Shown: positions 1-6,350 of the stretch, one piece after another
Layout: every line of letters begins with the position of its first letter
Position numbering within the stretch: the stretch's first letter is position 1
NCBI GenBank assembly: GCA_022600395.1
Contig: JAHZKM010000059.1
Coordinates: 1-9,342, forward strand
Direction of reading: 5' to 3'
Origin: Pseudomonadota bacterium
GTDB lineage: Bacteria > Pseudomonadota > Gammaproteobacteria > PS1 > Pseudothioglobaceae
DNA: 9,342 nt
The notes under the pieces: model-generated
Database searches by the model: none
The model's input: only the letters and a program-made list of their open reading frames with translations
Told to the model about the DNA's origin: nothing
Made by a program: the position numbers and the translations under genes

Positions 1-459
1 CGCAAACCTAATAAGAAAAAATCCAATTCTAACAACAAAAATCGTAATAGAAATCGTAATAGAAATCGTAATAAAGGCAAAGCTACTAATCCAAACCAAC
101 AGAATCAATCTAAACAACAAGGTCAGGCAAAAAAACAAGGCAACAAGCAACCTGCAAAGCAACAAAATAAGGCAAAGCAACCACAAGCTCAGGCGAAAAA
201 ACAAGGTAACAAGCAACCTGCAAAGCCACAAAATAAGGCTAAGCAAGCGCAGAACAATAAACCAGGCAGTACACCTAAAAGCCCTACTACTGAGCCATTA
301 AACAAGCCAAAACTTGAAGACAATAGCCAAAATTCTAATCAGAAGTTAGAATCAACTCCAGTAGTAAAAAAACAACTTGTAGCTAAACAGCCGGAATCAA
401 AGCAAACAGAAGCCAAGCAAGTAGAGGCTAAACAAGTAGAAGTAAAGCAGCCTGAGTAA
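1..459 (+). CDS. C-terminal Lys/Gln/Asn-rich tail of a protein cut by the window edge
   Basis: Frame 1 is open from the first base to a TAA at 457-459, giving 152 residues with no ATG, so the start lies outside the window. The whole visible part is low complexity. It begins with a basic Asn/Arg stretch (an NRN-type repeat at codons 14-25). Next come two copies of a 22-residue Lys/Gln/Pro/Ala unit (codons 42-63 and 64-85), then a Pro/Asn linker, then three five-residue (T/V)E(A/V)KQ units at codons 136-150. It looks like a disordered, highly basic tail of the kind that ends RNA-binding proteins such as DEAD-box RNA helicases or RNase E. No catalytic domain is visible, so the identity is open. 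It ends four bases before aroE on the same strand, which suggests co-transcription. The frame is real because it stays open and its repeats vary mainly at third codon positions. Confidence 0.8.
   Translation, partial: RKPNKKKSNSNNKNRNRNRNRNRNKGKATNPNQQNQSKQQGQAKKQGNKQPAKQQNKAKQPQAQAKKQGNKQPAKPQNKAKQAQNNKPGSTPKSPTTEPLNKPKLEDNSQNSNQKLESTPVVKKQLVAKQPESKQTEAKQVEAKQVEVKQPE
124..255 (+). repeat. Two tandem copies of a 66-bp coding repeat
   Basis: Bases 124-189 and 190-255 are adjacent, near-identical 66-bp units, each coding for 22 residues. The second copy differs mostly by synonymous changes (for example ggc to ggt), plus Gln-to-Pro and a few changes near its end. The unit length is a multiple of three, so gain or loss of a copy would keep the frame. 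Smaller in-frame repeats flank it: a 12-bp unit at about 40-75 and a 15-bp unit, three copies, at 406-450. Confidence 0.85.
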
Positions 460-463
460 GCCT

Positions 464-1267
464 ATGTACAATTTAGCAGTATTTGGCAACCCAATAGAGC
501 ACAGCTTATCGCCTGCTATTCATGCCCAGTTTGCACAGCAGCTAGCCATTCAGGCTAGTTATATCAAAATACTAGCGCCTATTAACAACTTTGCACAAGC
601 AGCCCAACAATTTATCGACTCAGGGGGAGATGGTTTTAATATCACCGTGCCCTTTAAAATTGACGCCTATAAATTAGCCACCGAGCTTACTTTGAATGCA
701 AAAATGGCCGGCGCTGTTAATACAATCAAAGTAACAGACAGTCAATTAATCGGAGAAAACACAGATGGATTGGGTCTTGTTAATGACTTGACTCAAAATT
801 TAGGGCTATCGCTTAAAGATAAAAAAATTCTTATTTTGGGTGCTGGTGGCGCAACCCAAGGCATTATATTGCCATTACTTCAGCAACAGCCTAGTCGACT
901 TATGATCGCTAATAGGACAGCTAGTAAAGCAGAAAAATTAGCTAATGACTTTTCAAAATATGGGCCCGCTTACGGTTTTGGGCTAGACAAAATTAAATCT
1001 GACCCAGTAGACATCATTATTAACGCAACCAGCGCTTCACTAGATAAAAAAATGCCTAATATTGCACCAGGGTGCGCTGAGCATGCAATTTGTTATGATC
1101 TAATGTATGGTGAACAAACACCCTTTATGAATTGGGCTAGAGATAACCACGCTTTAATGATTGCAGATGGATTGGGAATGCTAGTTGAACAAGCAGCTCA
1201 TAGTTTTGAGTTTTGGACTGAAAAGAGACCAGATACTCAAGCAGTTATCAAAAACTTACGGGGCTAA
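464..1267 (+). CDS. aroE: Shikimate dehydrogenase (NADP+)
   Basis: Reduces 3-dehydroshikimate to shikimate with NADPH in the cytosolic chorismate pathway for aromatic amino acids and folate. The 267-residue length is normal. The substrate-binding N-terminal domain has NPIEHSLSP at residues 9-17 (Ser14 and Ser16 bind the carboxylate), NITVPFK at 59-65 with catalytic Lys65, GAVNT at 83-87 and ENTDG at 98-102 with catalytic Asp101. The NADP domain has GAGGA at 126-130 and NRT at 150-152 for the 2'-phosphate. NATSA at 187-191, [10 protein letters not shown] at 212-221 and Gln243 near the end complete the family pattern. The ATG at 464 lies four bases after the preceding stop, with only a weak GAG as ribosome site, so it may be coupled to that gene. 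Its last 12 bases overlap the end of pdxH on the other strand. Confidence 0.97.
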   Translation: MYNLAVFGNPIEHSLSPAIHAQFAQQLAIQASYIKILAPINNFAQAAQQFIDSGGDGFNITVPFKIDAYKLATELTLNAKMAGAVNTIKVTDSQLIGENTDGLGLVNDLTQNLGLSLKDKKILILGAGGATQGIILPLLQQQPSRLMIANRTASKAEKLANDFSKYGPAYGFGLDKIKSDPVDIIINATSASLDKKMPNIAPGCAEHAICYDLMYGEQTPFMNWARDNHALMIADGLGMLVEQAAHSFEFWTEKRPDTQAVIKNLRG

Positions 1268-1894
1268 ACGCTCAATAATCCAATCTTTATCTTGCTTTAA
1301 ATAAACAAATCGATCGTGTAGACGGTTTTCTCTACCTTGCCAAAATTCAATGCGATGAGGGACCACTCGATACCCACCCCAAAAATCAGGCAATGGGATC
1401 TCACCTTTTTTAAACTTATTTTTCATCGCTTCAAATTGGGTCAATAGCGCTTGTCTTGATGAAAGCACACCAGATTGATTTGACGCCCAAGCACCCAGCT
1501 GAGAATCTTTTGGACGTGATGAAAAATACTTAACAGAGTCTAGTGTCGAAATTTTCTCTACTTGACCTGAAATTTTTACCTGTCTTTCTAAATCCAGCCA
1601 AGGAAACAATAAGGCTGCATTTGGATTTTTTTGAATTTGCTGTGATTTTTTTGAATGATAATTGGTAAAAAATACAAATCCTTGTTTGTCAAATGATTTC
1701 AATAAAACAGTTCTAATACTTACTTCGTCGGCATCACTTGTGGCTAGGCTCATAGCATTTGGCAATGTAAGATCTGCATCGCTTGCTTGTTTCATCCAGA
1801 GCTCAAATTGTGCAAATGGATTATCATTCATTTGCTCACGTGATATACCGCTACTAGTAAATTCACGTCTTAATGCGTTTAGATCTACAGCCAT
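1256..1894 (-). CDS. pdxH: Pyridoxamine/pyridoxine 5'-phosphate oxidase
   Basis: FMN-dependent cytosolic oxidase that turns pyridoxine or pyridoxamine 5'-phosphate into pyridoxal 5'-phosphate, the last step of vitamin B6 synthesis and salvage. At 212 residues it is close to the E. coli enzyme. FMN contacts are expected at Arg61 in RTVLLK (61-66) and in YHSKKSQQI (79-87). The family signature [14 protein letters not shown] lies at 182-195, with the Arg and His that hold the substrate phosphate. The protein ends with the usual ERLAP, so it is intact. Its ATG (1892-1894) shares one base with the TAA of the upstream hydroxylase gene (TAATG), and there is no clear Shine-Dalgarno sequence, so translation is probably coupled. 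The 3' end overlaps aroE tail to tail. Confidence 0.97.
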   Translation of the reverse strand: MAVDLNALRREFTSSGISREQMNDNPFAQFELWMKQASDADLTLPNAMSLATSDADEVSIRTVLLKSFDKQGFVFFTNYHSKKSQQIQKNPNAALLFPWLDLERQVKISGQVEKISTLDSVKYFSSRPKDSQLGAWASNQSGVLSSRQALLTQFEAMKNKFKKGEIPLPDFWGGYRVVPHRIEFWQGRENRLHDRFVYLKQDKDWIIERLAP

Positions 1895-3132
1895 TAGAAG
1901 GGTAATTTTTTAAGTATTTTTTCAAAAGGCGGCAATTTAAAATTCTTAGCCTCAGTTAAGTGGTTAGAAATTAAATATTTAATCGGCGGAAAATTCTCAG
2001 CAAACTTTAACACCATCTTTCTCACCTGTTTGACTACAGGCGCTTCATTGGTAAACAAAGCCACAATGCCATTAGTCCCAAAAAACATGAGGCGAGTTAG
2101 ATTGATATGCTTTTTTTCATACATTTTTAATAAAGAATCCGAGCCAATGTCCTGCCCATATGTTTGTGCATCTCGAATAAGACTGGCCAAAATATCTTGC
2201 CCTCTTAAACCTAAATTAAATCCATGTGCGGTAACAGGATGCATGCCAACAGCAGCATCTCCAATTAATGCAAAACGTTTGGCGTAAAAAGTTTGTGCAT
2301 GGGTTGCCACTAGTGGATAAAAATGTCTTTCACCTACTTGAGTCATTTTCCCTAGTCCTTCTTTAAAAGCCTCTGTTGCAAATTGATTGAATGTCACTTC
2401 ATCCATATCTAATAATGCCTGAGACTCATTAGTTTTAACCGTTAAAACTACTGATGATGTGTTGCCAATCATAGGGAGTAAAGCCAATGTTTTGCCATAA
2501 TCAAAACATTCTAATGCAATATTATCATGTGGTTTTTCATGTTTCATTTTAGTGATAATCATTACCTTTGAAAAATCTTTCATTAAGGTAGGAATCCCTA
2601 CTTTGCGTCGAATATTAGAAAAACGACTGTCTGCTGCAACGACTAATTTTGTCTCAATACGCTTGCCATCAAGAAGCACCACTTCAGCACCATGCTCCAA
2701 TTGATTAACATCTTCAACCAAAGTGTTGGCTTGAATAGTAATATTACTAGCATCTTTAACTCGATTATATAAGGCTTGTCTTATTTGATAATTGGGCACT
2801 AAATATCCAAGCGCTTCAATAGTAGTTTTGTCACTCTTAAAATTCAACAAAGAATCAGAGTCGCCGTCAAACACTTTTGCCTCTCTTAACGGAGAAACTT
2901 CAGCCTGATCAACCAAATTCCAAACACCTAATTTTTTTAAAATTTTAAGCGATAGATGTGTTAACGCAATCTCTCTACCATCTACTTTTGGTTTTGAAAT
3001 TTCTTCCAAATCAGACTTTTCTAATAACAGTACGTTTAACTGAGTGTCTATCATAGACGAAGCAAAGCTTAGTCCCGCTGGACCAGCACCAATAACAACA
3101 ATATCATATGAAGTTTGCATAATGTATTTCAT
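1894..3132 (-). CDS. ubiM: FAD-dependent ubiquinone hydroxylase, UbiH/UbiF/COQ6 family, UbiM-like
   Basis: Class A flavin monooxygenase that would hydroxylate the benzoquinone ring of ubiquinone precursors using O2 and NAD(P)H. Seen: the dinucleotide fold GAGPAG at residues 15-20, DGREIAL at 51-57, ADSRFS at 168-173 in the NAD(P)H/FAD DG position, and GD at 291-292 followed by [11 protein letters not shown] at 298-308. The usual UbiH/I/F enzymes have GQG where this protein has AHG. That change and ADSRFS resemble my recollection of UbiM, a broad-specificity hydroxylase known from Neisseria; the subfamily call is inference. Length is 412 residues. An in-frame ATG four codons later (3120) would begin closer to the FAD motif and is an equal candidate start; neither has a ribosome site. 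A TATAAT on this strand (3154-3159) is a possible -10 element. The gene is joined to pdxH by TAATG. Confidence 0.85.
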   Translation of the reverse strand: MKYIMQTSYDIVVIGAGPAGLSFASSMIDTQLNVLLLEKSDLEEISKPKVDGREIALTHLSLKILKKLGVWNLVDQAEVSPLREAKVFDGDSDSLLNFKSDKTTIEALGYLVPNYQIRQALYNRVKDASNITIQANTLVEDVNQLEHGAEVVLLDGKRIETKLVVAADSRFSNIRRKVGIPTLMKDFSKVMIITKMKHEKPHDNIALECFDYGKTLALLPMIGNTSSVVLTVKTNESQALLDMDEVTFNQFATEAFKEGLGKMTQVGERHFYPLVATHAQTFYAKRFALIGDAAVGMHPVTAHGFNLGLRGQDILASLIRDAQTYGQDIGSDSLLKMYEKKHINLTRLMFFGTNGIVALFTNEAPVVKQVRKMVLKFAENFPPIKYLISNHLTEAKNFKLPPFEKILKKLPF

Positions 3133-3175
3133 AATATTTGAGATAATAGCCCTATTATAACGATCAAGACTTCTT
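3133..3175. promoter_or_regulatory. Divergent promoter gap between hydroxylase and methyltransferase genes
   Basis: Only 43 bases separate the two divergent starts. On the - strand a perfect TATAAT is read at 3154-3159, about 20 bases before the hydroxylase ATG at 3132. On the + strand the same patch offers TATTAT at 3153-3158, before the methyltransferase ATG at 3176. I find no good -35 match at 16-18 bases for either, so the promoters are tentative and may share the region. Confidence 0.35.
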
Positions 3176-3592
3176 ATGATTTATGTTGTTGTTCAATTTA
3201 TCTGTATTATTTATTTAGCATTTAATGCTCGTTTTGAATCCCTTGATATTATCACTCTATGGCTGCTGTTGATTGCATTAGCGATTGGTGTTATTGCTCT
3301 ATTCAATATGAAAATAAGCAACTTAAATATAGCGCCTACCCTAAAACAAGCCCACCGACTTCGCACAAACGGTATTTATAAATTTATTAGGCACCCTATG
3401 TACACTAGCGTTCTTTTACTATGCTTTGCGCTAATGCTTAGTAATAGTCACTTTCTTTCGCAAAGTGTTATGTTAATTTTGCTAGTTGATTTAATTCTAA
3501 AATCTAATCTTGAAGAAAAACTGCTGACACAACGGTTTAAAAAATATCCAGAATATCAACAAAAAACCGGCCGATTTATTCCATTTTTATAA
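3176..3592 (+). CDS. Small membrane methyltransferase, ICMT/PEMT-like
   Basis: A 138-residue integral membrane protein with hydrophobic segments near residues 1-17, 25-44, 77-90 and 94-109. The C-terminal half carries the isoprenylcysteine carboxyl/phospholipid methyltransferase pattern: GIYKFIRHPMY at 66-76, Glu113-Glu114, Tyr124/Tyr127, and RFIPFL at the end. In this fold the RHPxY and EE elements bind S-adenosylmethionine at the membrane face. The substrate cannot be told from the sequence: a lipid, quinone, isoprenoid or small hydrophobic molecule are all possible. It is shorter than most ICMT enzymes but complete in its catalytic part. There is no clear Shine-Dalgarno before the ATG. It is divergent from the ubiquinone hydroxylase gene, and its stop overlaps that of the convergent Sel1 gene by six bases. 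Confidence 0.85.
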   Translation: MIYVVVQFICIIYLAFNARFESLDIITLWLLLIALAIGVIALFNMKISNLNIAPTLKQAHRLRTNGIYKFIRHPMYTSVLLLCFALMLSNSHFLSQSVMLILLVDLILKSNLEEKLLTQRFKKYPEYQQKTGRFIPFL

Positions 3593-4630
3593 CTCTTCTA
3601 GCTGTTTAGTGGCTTCAACATCACCAGCTTTTGATAATTTTTTCAGCCAGTATTTAGCCTTATTGGTAGATAGCTCAACCCCTTTACCTTGTAAGTACAA
3701 ACTAACTACTTTTTTCCAGGCAGGTTGATGGCCCTTTCTAGCTGCAGCGATGGAAAAATTATAGACCTTGTTCCAGTCGACCTCAACCCCTTGTCCCAAC
3801 TCATAATGTCGGGCAATATCCAAATAAGCTGATAAATAACCTTGTTTAAGAGCTTGTTGATAAAGCTTGTGCGACTTTTTGTAATTAGGCGCAACAAGAA
3901 TTCCAGCATCATAATAATTAGCCAAAATATAAGCCAGCTCTGTACGGCCATTATCAAATGACTTTTGATACCAATACAGCGCTTTTTTTTCGTTCTTTTC
4001 AGTCCCATTTCCTTGGCTTAACAATTGTGCTAATTGTTGTTGAGCCTGAGCCTGCTCTTGTTTGGCAGATTTTAAAAACCAAATATAGGCCTGGTTATAA
4101 TCTTCAGAGTCTAGGTATGCCTTAGCTAGTCGATATTGAGCATTAGCATTTCCTGACTTTGCTGATTCTAAAAACCATTTGTTAGCCAATATTGTGTTTT
4201 TCTTAACCCCGTTTCCTCGTTCATACATTAAGGCTAGATTTTGCTGAGCATCTGCATAGCCTTGTTCAGCTGACTTTTTAATCCATTTATGTGCTGTCTT
4301 CAAATCACGCCCAACACCAATGCCTAAATAATACATACTGCCTAAATAATATTGGGCTTTAGCATGATCTTGGTCAGCTGATTTTTTTAACAAATGAAAG
4401 CCTTTTATATCATTTTGAATAACACCCTGACCCTCAAGATACATGATTCCTAAAGCAGTTTGCGCTTCTAGATTTCCAGTCTTACTAGCATGTGAAAAAG
4501 CATTAAAAGCTTTACTATAATTTTGCTCAACACCATCACCATAATAATATGCCTTGCCCCTATCGTACAAGTTGGCCTTTGCCAGCATGCTATAGCTCAA
4601 CAATAACAAGAATAAGAGTGGTAATTTCAT
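3587..4630 (-). CDS. Exported Sel1-repeat (TPR-like) protein
   Basis: From the ATG at 4630 the protein has 347 residues: a signal peptide with a Leu-rich core and an AKA cleavage site after residue 19, then about nine Sel1-like repeats of roughly 36 residues to the end. The repeats show the family rhythm of A.AQ..L..MY..G.GV..D...A..W..KSA..G. The fifth repeat (around SEDYNQAYIW) lacks the usual glycine loop and is about four residues short. Sel1 arrays form alpha-alpha solenoids that bind other proteins; here it would act in the periplasm or at the surface. The partner is unknown. A frame extending to an ATG at 4708 would put 26 residues ahead of a clean signal peptide and overlap the regulator gene, so 4630 is preferred. 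No good ribosome site is seen. Confidence 0.88.
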   Translation of the reverse strand: MKLPLLFLLLLSYSMLAKANLYDRGKAYYYGDGVEQNYSKAFNAFSHASKTGNLEAQTALGIMYLEGQGVIQNDIKGFHLLKKSADQDHAKAQYYLGSMYYLGIGVGRDLKTAHKWIKKSAEQGYADAQQNLALMYERGNGVKKNTILANKWFLESAKSGNANAQYRLAKAYLDSEDYNQAYIWFLKSAKQEQAQAQQQLAQLLSQGNGTEKNEKKALYWYQKSFDNGRTELAYILANYYDAGILVAPNYKKSHKLYQQALKQGYLSAYLDIARHYELGQGVEVDWNKVYNFSIAAARKGHQPAWKKVVSLYLQGKGVELSTNKAKYWLKKLSKAGDVEATKQLEEL

Positions 4631-4679
4631 GGCATAAATTGTATACGATAAGTCAAGATAAATGGCGGCAAGCAAATAA

Positions 4680-5012
4680 TTAAAGAACTTTTTCTTTATG
4701 TATTTCACCCCATAAATAAAGCGATTTCAATATTGGCTTTAAGCTTTTTCCATAAGAAGTTAATGAATATTCAACTTTTGGTGGAACAACTGGATAGACT
4801 TCCCTGTGCACAATTTCATCTCGTTCCAACTCCCTAAGCTTCTGAATTAGCATTTTTTGCGTTATTTTTGGCATTAATTTTTGCAGTTCGCCAAATCTTT
4901 TAGTTTCTGATAATAAATACCATAGTATTAATATCTTCCATTTTCCCGCCAAAACGTCAATTGAGGTTTCAACAGGGCATTTTTCAGGCTGTATTGTCTT
5001 ACTCCCGCTCAT
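4680..5012 (-). CDS. HxlR-family winged-helix transcriptional regulator
   Basis: A 110-residue DNA-binding regulator of the HxlR (DUF24/MarR-like) type. Seen: Cys12 near the N-terminus, the GKWK motif at 23-26, the recognition-helix region [17 protein letters not shown] at 39-55, LRELE at 59-63, the wing with [16 protein letters not shown] at 76-91, and Trp101. In studied members (YodB, HypR, QorR) the N-terminal Cys senses quinones, diamide or other electrophiles and controls oxidoreductases. The frame also allows a TTG start at 5030, but the bases around that TTG form a GGAGA ribosome site for the ATG at 5012, so I use 5012. It is divergent from the AcuI/YhdH-type reductase gene, its likely target, and precedes the Sel1 gene by 49 bases on the same strand. 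Confidence 0.93.
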   Translation of the reverse strand: MSGSKTIQPEKCPVETSIDVLAGKWKILILWYLLSETKRFGELQKLMPKITQKMLIQKLRELERDEIVHREVYPVVPPKVEYSLTSYGKSLKPILKSLYLWGEIHKEKVL

Positions 5013-5023
5013 TTTTGTTATTA

Positions 5024-5028
5024 TCTCC
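5024..5028 (-). promoter_or_regulatory. Ribosome binding site that fixes the HxlR start
   Basis: Read on the - strand this is GGAGA, 11 bases before the ATG at 5012. The in-frame TTG at 5030 overlaps it, so the TTG is almost surely part of the untranslated leader. Confidence 0.7.
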
Positions 5029-5055
5029 AAATATAATGGTTCCTAAAATGTTAGT

Positions 5056-5074
5056 ACCTTACAAAAAAGTAGGT
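5056..5074. promoter_or_regulatory. Candidate HxlR operator (gapped imperfect palindrome)
   Basis: Between the divergent starts, ACCTTAC (5056-5062) and GTAGGT (5069-5074) form an inverted repeat with one extra T, around a spacer of six A. HxlR proteins are dimers that bind such inverted repeats in divergent promoters. A possible + strand -10 (GATAAT, 5084-5089) lies just to the right, and a - strand TTGTAA (5059-5064) inside the site could serve as a -35. Bound regulator would then block both genes. This is pattern reading only. Confidence 0.45.
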
Positions 5075-5124
5075 TCTTCCAATGATAATCCCTTTAAGTT
5101 ACAATGTTTAAATATATTCATAAA

Positions 5125-5129
5125 AAAGG
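5125..5129 (+). promoter_or_regulatory. Ribosome binding site of the reductase gene
   Basis: AAAGG ends ten bases before the ATG at 5140. It supports that ATG rather than the in-frame ATG at 5104, which would add 12 residues before the family's normal MKAFVV start. A TACAAT at 5100-5105 upstream is a second candidate -10. Confidence 0.7.
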
Positions 5130-5139
5130 TAATAACTCA

Positions 5140-6111
5140 ATGAAGGCTTTTGTCGTAGAAAAACAAAATGAACAATTTATAACCAGCATTAAAGATATTG
5201 TAAAACCCTCACTAGTAGAAAATGAGGTTTTAATTAAAACCGCTTATTCCTCATTAAATTACAAAGATGCTTTAAGTGCTAGTGGAAACCCGGGTGTTAC
5301 TCGAGTTTTTCCACATGTGACAGGCATTGATGTGAGTGGCATTATTTCTGAATCCAAATCAAGTCTATTTGCAGTTGGCGAGGAAGTTTTGGTTACTGGG
5401 TATGATTTAGGCATGAATACCAATGGGGGCCATAGTGAATTTGTAAAAGTACCAGATAGTTGGGTTATTAAAAAGCCAGATCATGCCTCCTTAAGAGAGC
5501 TTATGATTTATGGAACAGCAGGCTTGACAGCAGCTCTAAGTGTCAATGAACTATTAAACAATGGAGTTACAAATGGCGAAGTACTGGTAACAGGTGCTAC
5601 TGGCGGTGTTGGTAGTATTTCGGTTGCAATTTTATCCAAGCTTGGATTTGAGGTTGTAGCTCTTTCTGGCAAAGAAGATCAAGTGGATTATTTAAAAACC
5701 ATTGGCGCTAAAGAAGTTATATTAAGACAAGATTTTGATGTTGAAAATAAAAGACCGATGGGCAAAGAAAGATTCTCAGGAGTGATAGATACGGTTGGTG
5801 GCAATATACTGGCTGAAGCCCTAAAACAAATCAAGTATGACGGCGTTGCTACCTGTTGTGGGCTTACAGCTTCACCTGTATTTAACACCAATGTATTCCC
5901 TTTTATTTTAAGAGGTGTCAGGCTAATTGGAATCGATTCAGTTGAAAGCTCATTAGCCAAAAAAACACAAGCTTGGGAAAAAATCGCCAATGAATTTAAA
6001 ATTAGCACGCTAGACAAAGTAACAAATGAAATATCACTTAACGAAATCCAGCAAGCTTATCAACAAATATTAAAAGCAAAAGCAGTGGGCAGGTATTTGG
6101 TCAAACTCTAA
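5140..6111 (+). CDS. acuI: AcuI/YhdH-type NADPH-dependent enoyl (acryloyl-CoA) reductase
   Basis: A 323-residue medium-chain dehydrogenase/reductase without zinc ligands, the same size as E. coli YhdH. Known members reduce acryloyl-CoA to propionyl-CoA with NADPH, protecting cells from acrylate (for example from DMSP breakdown). Seen: SSLNYKDALSASGNPGVTR at 37-55, HVTGIDVSG at 59-67, VTGYDLGMNTNGGHSE at 85-100, YGTAGLTAA at 124-132, the nucleotide-binding GATGGVG at 152-158, SGK at 176-178 near the NADP phosphate, and IDTVGG at 216-221. The pattern from NYKD to GGHSE is typical of the AcuI/YhdH subfamily rather than quinone oxidoreductases in general. The divergent HxlR regulator fits induction by reactive electrophiles, so other enones or quinones could be substrates too. 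No DMSP lyase or CoA-ligase gene is present in the window. Confidence 0.9.
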   Translation: MKAFVVEKQNEQFITSIKDIVKPSLVENEVLIKTAYSSLNYKDALSASGNPGVTRVFPHVTGIDVSGIISESKSSLFAVGEEVLVTGYDLGMNTNGGHSEFVKVPDSWVIKKPDHASLRELMIYGTAGLTAALSVNELLNNGVTNGEVLVTGATGGVGSISVAILSKLGFEVVALSGKEDQVDYLKTIGAKEVILRQDFDVENKRPMGKERFSGVIDTVGGNILAEALKQIKYDGVATCCGLTASPVFNTNVFPFILRGVRLIGIDSVESSLAKKTQAWEKIANEFKISTLDKVTNEISLNEIQQAYQQILKAKAVGRYLVKL

Positions 6112-6184
6112 TAACTAATACCAAAAAAAATCAAAGATAATGGGATGTAGTGATCATTTCTACACGATAATTTTGTTTAAAAAA

Positions 6185-6261
6185 TGGTAGTCGCGAGTGA
6201 ATTCGAATCACCGACCCCTACCATGTCAAGGTAGTGCTCTAACCAACTGAGCTACGCGACT
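6185..6261 (-). tRNA. tRNA-Val (anticodon GAC)
   Basis: All arms fold on the - strand: acceptor AGTCGCG with CGCGACT, D stem GCTC/GAGC, anticodon stem CTACC/GGTAG around loop TTGACAT, and T arm GGTGA-TTCGAAT-TCACT. The anticodon GAC (6225-6227) reads GUC. The CCA is encoded (6185-6187) and the length is 77 bases. The body from D arm to variable loop resembles E. coli tRNA-Val(GAC). The first pair is A-U rather than the more usual G-C. Confidence 0.96.
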
Positions 6262-6271
6262 ATAAAAGATG

Positions 6272-6289
6272 TATTGACGAAGGTCAATA
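6272..6289 (-). other. Perfect 7-bp hairpin in the tRNA-Val leader
   Basis: TATTGAC and GTCAATA form a perfect inverted repeat around a four-base loop (CTTC on the - strand, GAAG on +). It lies between a - strand TATAAT (6301-6306) and the tRNA 5' end at 6261, and downstream of pyrF on the same strand. Only CTTTTAT follows it, so it is a poor intrinsic terminator. It may be a 5'-leader structure for processing, a weak terminator of pyrF read-through, or a binding site. Confidence 0.45.
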
Positions 6290-6300
6290 ACGAATGTGAA

Positions 6301-6306
6301 ATTATA
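6301..6306 (-). promoter_or_regulatory. Candidate -10 box of the tRNA-Val gene
   Basis: A perfect TATAAT is read on the - strand, about 40 bases before the tRNA 5' end. No good -35 hexamer is present at 16-18 bases upstream, so the call rests on the -10 alone. Confidence 0.4.
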
Positions 6307-6350
6307 CCCCTTAAACACGCATGCATACTATGTAAAGAGGCATTTGTAAA

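Noticed and set aside
3706..4008. Open frame of about 100 codons on the - strand inside the Sel1 gene
   Set aside because: It lies in another frame of a clear repeat protein and has no recognisable domain. The same applies to open frames at 1662-1913, 2030-2287, 5688-6017, 6499-6762 and 7115-7318 inside known genes.
4631..4708. N-terminal extension of the secreted Sel1 gene to an ATG at 4708
   Set aside because: It would place 26 residues before a clean signal peptide and overlap the HxlR gene by 29 bases. The ATG at 4630 gives a normal exported protein.
5013..5030. TTG start at 5030 for the HxlR regulator
   Set aside because: The TTG overlaps the GGAGA ribosome site that serves the ATG at 5012.
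5104..5139. ATG at 5104 as start of the reductase
   Set aside because: It adds 12 residues not expected in the family and has no ribosome site, whereas AAAGG precedes the ATG at 5140.
6144..6175. TGTAG/CTACA inverted repeat after the reductase gene as a terminator
   Set aside because: The stem is only five bases and the T-rich stretch comes several bases late and is interrupted.
6307..6340. Imperfect inverted repeat CCCCTTAAACA / TGTAAAGAGG with a central GCATGC after pyrF
   Set aside because: It has mismatches and an internal loop, and no T run on either strand, so it is too weak to call a terminator or an operator.
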